Both the position numbers and the translations under genes were made by a program. A stretch of DNA of 6,850 nucleotides from Candidatus Kaiserbacteria bacterium RIFCSPHIGHO2_01_FULL_58_22 (lineage in GTDB: Bacteria; Patescibacteriota; Minisyncoccia; Phycocordibacterales; UBA2100), in contig MFLB01000046.1 of the NCBI GenBank assembly GCA_001781445.1, positions 30,327-37,176 of the forward strand, given 5' to 3'. This document shows positions 5,658-6,850 of the stretch, one piece after another (position 1 is the first letter of the stretch; every line of letters begins with the position of its first letter). The notes under the pieces are model-generated. The model made no database searches. It worked only from the letters and a program-made list of their open reading frames with translations, and was not told the DNA's origin.

Positions 5658-6686
5658 ATGCAGAAAAAGAAAATCCTCTACCTAATCACGAAAGCGACGC
5701 ACGGGGGGGCGCAGAAATACGTGTACGACCTCGCGGTGAATCTGCCGAAAGCAGAGTTCGAGCCTATCGTCGCGTACGGAACGGAAGGAAGACTCGCGGA
5801 CGACCTTCACAGAGCGAATATCGCGACAAAACGACTCCCGTCTCTTGGTCGCGATATAGCGATCATTTCTGACATAAAAAGTTTCTTCGAGATATACGGA
5901 ACGATACGGACGATACAACCTGACATCGTCCACCTCAACAGCTCAAAAGCCTCCGCGCTCGGCGCGCTTGCCGCGCGCCTCGCCGGAGTCCCGAAAATAA
6001 TCTTCACCGTCCACGGCTGGCCGTTCGGCGAGAAGCGAAATATCCCGGCGAAAATACTTATATGGAAGATCTCGTGGTTAACGGCGCTCCTTTCGCACGC
6101 GGTCATTTGCGTATCCGACTACGACCTCAACCTCGCACAGAGGATGCCGTTCGTCGGCCGCAAAGCGACGCGCATTTACAACGGCATCGGGCCGATGCAA
6201 TTCGGTTCCGGGGACATTGTACGAAGCGCCTTCCCTGCCGGAGCGAAAATAACCGGAACCGTCGGCGAACTGATTAAAAACAAAAACCAGATCGCGTTGC
6301 TCGAACAGGCAAAAAGCGACCCGGGCATGTATGTCGCCATCGTGGGCGAGGGCGAAGACAGGCCGATGTTGGAGCAAAAAATACGTGAGTACGGATTGCG
6401 CGAGCGCGTGAAGCTATTCGGCTACGTTCCCGCATCCGACGCGCTCAAAGGTTTCGACCGCTTCGCGCTCCCCTCCCTCAAAGAAGGCCTGCCGACCGCG
6501 TTGATCGAAGCGAGGCTCGCGGGCCTTCCCGTCATCGCGAATCGCGTCGGCGGCGTGGGCGAAGTCTTGGACGCGAAAGACTTGAGCGAGTTTTCGCTTG
6601 AGCGTATGACAACAAGAACCTTCTCGCTGTATCGCGAGAGCATGTTTGGCAACCCGGGTTCCCGAGCCGAGCAGGCGAACCTTTGA
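5658..6686 (+). CDS. GT4-family glycosyltransferase with short C-terminus
   Basis: A GT-B fold glycosyltransferase that would add a sugar from a nucleotide donor to a lipid-linked or surface glycan on the cytoplasmic face of the membrane. The N-terminal domain has KILYLITKATHGGAQKYV at 5-22 (the glycine-rich acceptor-side loop) and TVHGWPFGEKR at 117-127. The donor domain has GTVGELIKNKNQ at 200-211, IVGEGEDRPML at 228-238, and the EX7E motif at Glu276 and Glu284 in KEGLPTALIEARLAGLPVIA. After GGVGEVLD (298-305) the sequence passes almost directly to the final helix FSLERMTTRTFSLYR (312-326), omitting roughly 30-40 residues usually present there. The last 16 residues, ESMFGNPGSRAEQANL, are encoded by the inverted-repeat element at 6637-6801 and do not look like family sequence. 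The start ATG has no strong Shine-Dalgarno sequence. It diverges from the operon headed by the sugar transferase and probably extends the same glycan. Substrate and linkage are unknown. Confidence 0.9.
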   Translation: MQKKKILYLITKATHGGAQKYVYDLAVNLPKAEFEPIVAYGTEGRLADDLHRANIATKRLPSLGRDIAIISDIKSFFEIYGTIRTIQPDIVHLNSSKASALGALAARLAGVPKIIFTVHGWPFGEKRNIPAKILIWKISWLTALLSHAVICVSDYDLNLAQRMPFVGRKATRIYNGIGPMQFGSGDIVRSAFPAGAKITGTVGELIKNKNQIALLEQAKSDPGMYVAIVGEGEDRPMLEQKIREYGLRERVKLFGYVPASDALKGFDRFALPSLKEGLPTALIEARLAGLPVIANRVGGVGEVLDAKDLSEFSLERMTTRTFSLYRESMFGNPGSRAEQANL

Positions 6687-6801
6687 AGGCGAGACGCGAG
6701 TCGGAGGACGAGGCGTAGCCGTCGCTACACCGAGTCCGAGACGAAGCGTTGTAGCCCAAAGGTTCGCCGCGCAGGCAGGGTGGGGTTTTCACACATGCTC
6801 T
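6637..6801. repeat. Nested inverted-repeat element at the 3' end of the glycosyltransferase
   Basis: A 165-base palindromic element. The outer arms AGAGCATGT (6637-6645) and ACATGCTCT (6793-6801) are exact 9-bp inverted repeats. Inside them GGCGAACCTTTG (6674-6685) and its complement (6757-6768) give 12 perfect pairs. The 71-base core (6686-6756) holds two diverged direct copies about 34 bases apart (6697-6720 and 6731-6756, about 21 matching positions) and a small hairpin GTAGC/GCTAC at 6715-6719 and 6724-6728 with loop CGTC. The same GCTAC, extended to GCTACA (6724-6729), can instead pair with TGTAGC at 6750-6755, so alternative folds exist. A self-complementary AACCCGGGTT lies at 6651-6660. 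There is no transposase, and no T-tract adjoins the main stem. It may be a non-autonomous, REP- or MITE-like repeat, or a bidirectional terminator between convergent genes. Confidence 0.65.
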
Positions 6802-6850
6802 AGACTGCGCCGATTATCTCCGTCTCGTCGCGCGCCTGGATCGTCGGGCG
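6800..6850 (-). CDS. Possible C-terminal end of an unidentified convergent gene
   Basis: Reading leftward from the right edge, one frame gives RPTIQARDETEIIGAV and then TAG at 6802-6800, with no stop in the 16 codons visible. The peptide is soluble-looking and could be a normal protein end. The stop codon overlaps the outer right arm of the inverted-repeat element, which would fit an element lying between two convergent genes. Sixteen codons are too few to identify a family or to be sure it is coding. Confidence 0.3.
   Translation of the reverse strand, partial: RPTIQARDETEIIGAV

Noticed and set aside
6532..6792. 86-codon minus-strand frame beginning inside the inverted-repeat element
   Set aside because: It reads through the palindrome and then antisense to the conserved glycosyltransferase core; the peptide looks like translated repeat DNA and no start signal precedes it.

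Overview
This is a GC-rich bacterial window, mostly about 60% or more G+C by spot counts. It is densely packed, with eight coding regions (two cut by the window edges) and very short intergenic gaps. Short family members (SecD 458 aa, FolD 266 aa, a GT4 glycosyltransferase of 342 aa), separate secD and secF, an apparently leaderless secD promoter and sparse Shine-Dalgarno sequences would fit a streamlined genome such as a Candidate Phyla Radiation (Patescibacteria) member. That placement is inference; no marker gene here fixes the taxon. TGA ends three genes exactly where each family should end, so a code in which TGA reads as glycine is unlikely.

Layout from left to right. Positions 1-1571 (minus strand) hold secD followed by the first 62 codons of secF, the membrane motor that uses the proton motive force to help the Sec translocon. 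A promoter with its -10 box almost on the secD ATG lies at 1580-1608. The gap 1572-1717 also carries an inverted repeat that looks like the terminator of the next transcription unit.

Positions 5619-1718 (minus strand) form one probable four-gene operon with gaps of 1, 3 and 7 bases. It encodes a membrane sugar-phosphate transferase that starts a lipid-linked glycan, an NAD-dependent sugar-nucleotide epimerase, a divergent FolD (one-carbon folate metabolism) and a glutamate-racemase homologue. The first two make surface polysaccharide. The last would be expected to supply D-glutamate for peptidoglycan, but both catalytic cysteines are serine. That gene is also clearly more AT-rich than its neighbours.

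Positions 5658-6686 (plus strand) encode a GT4 glycosyltransferase, divergent from the operon across a 38-base AT-rich spacer, so the region is probably one surface-glycan locus read in both directions. Its last 16 codons lie inside a 165-base nested inverted-repeat element (6637-6801). The right arm of that element overlaps the stop codon of a possible convergent gene entering from the right edge.

The two observations most worth following are the cysteine-less glutamate-racemase homologue and the nested palindromic element that supplies the C-terminus of the glycosyltransferase. I saw no tRNA, rRNA, CRISPR array, transposase or defence genes.
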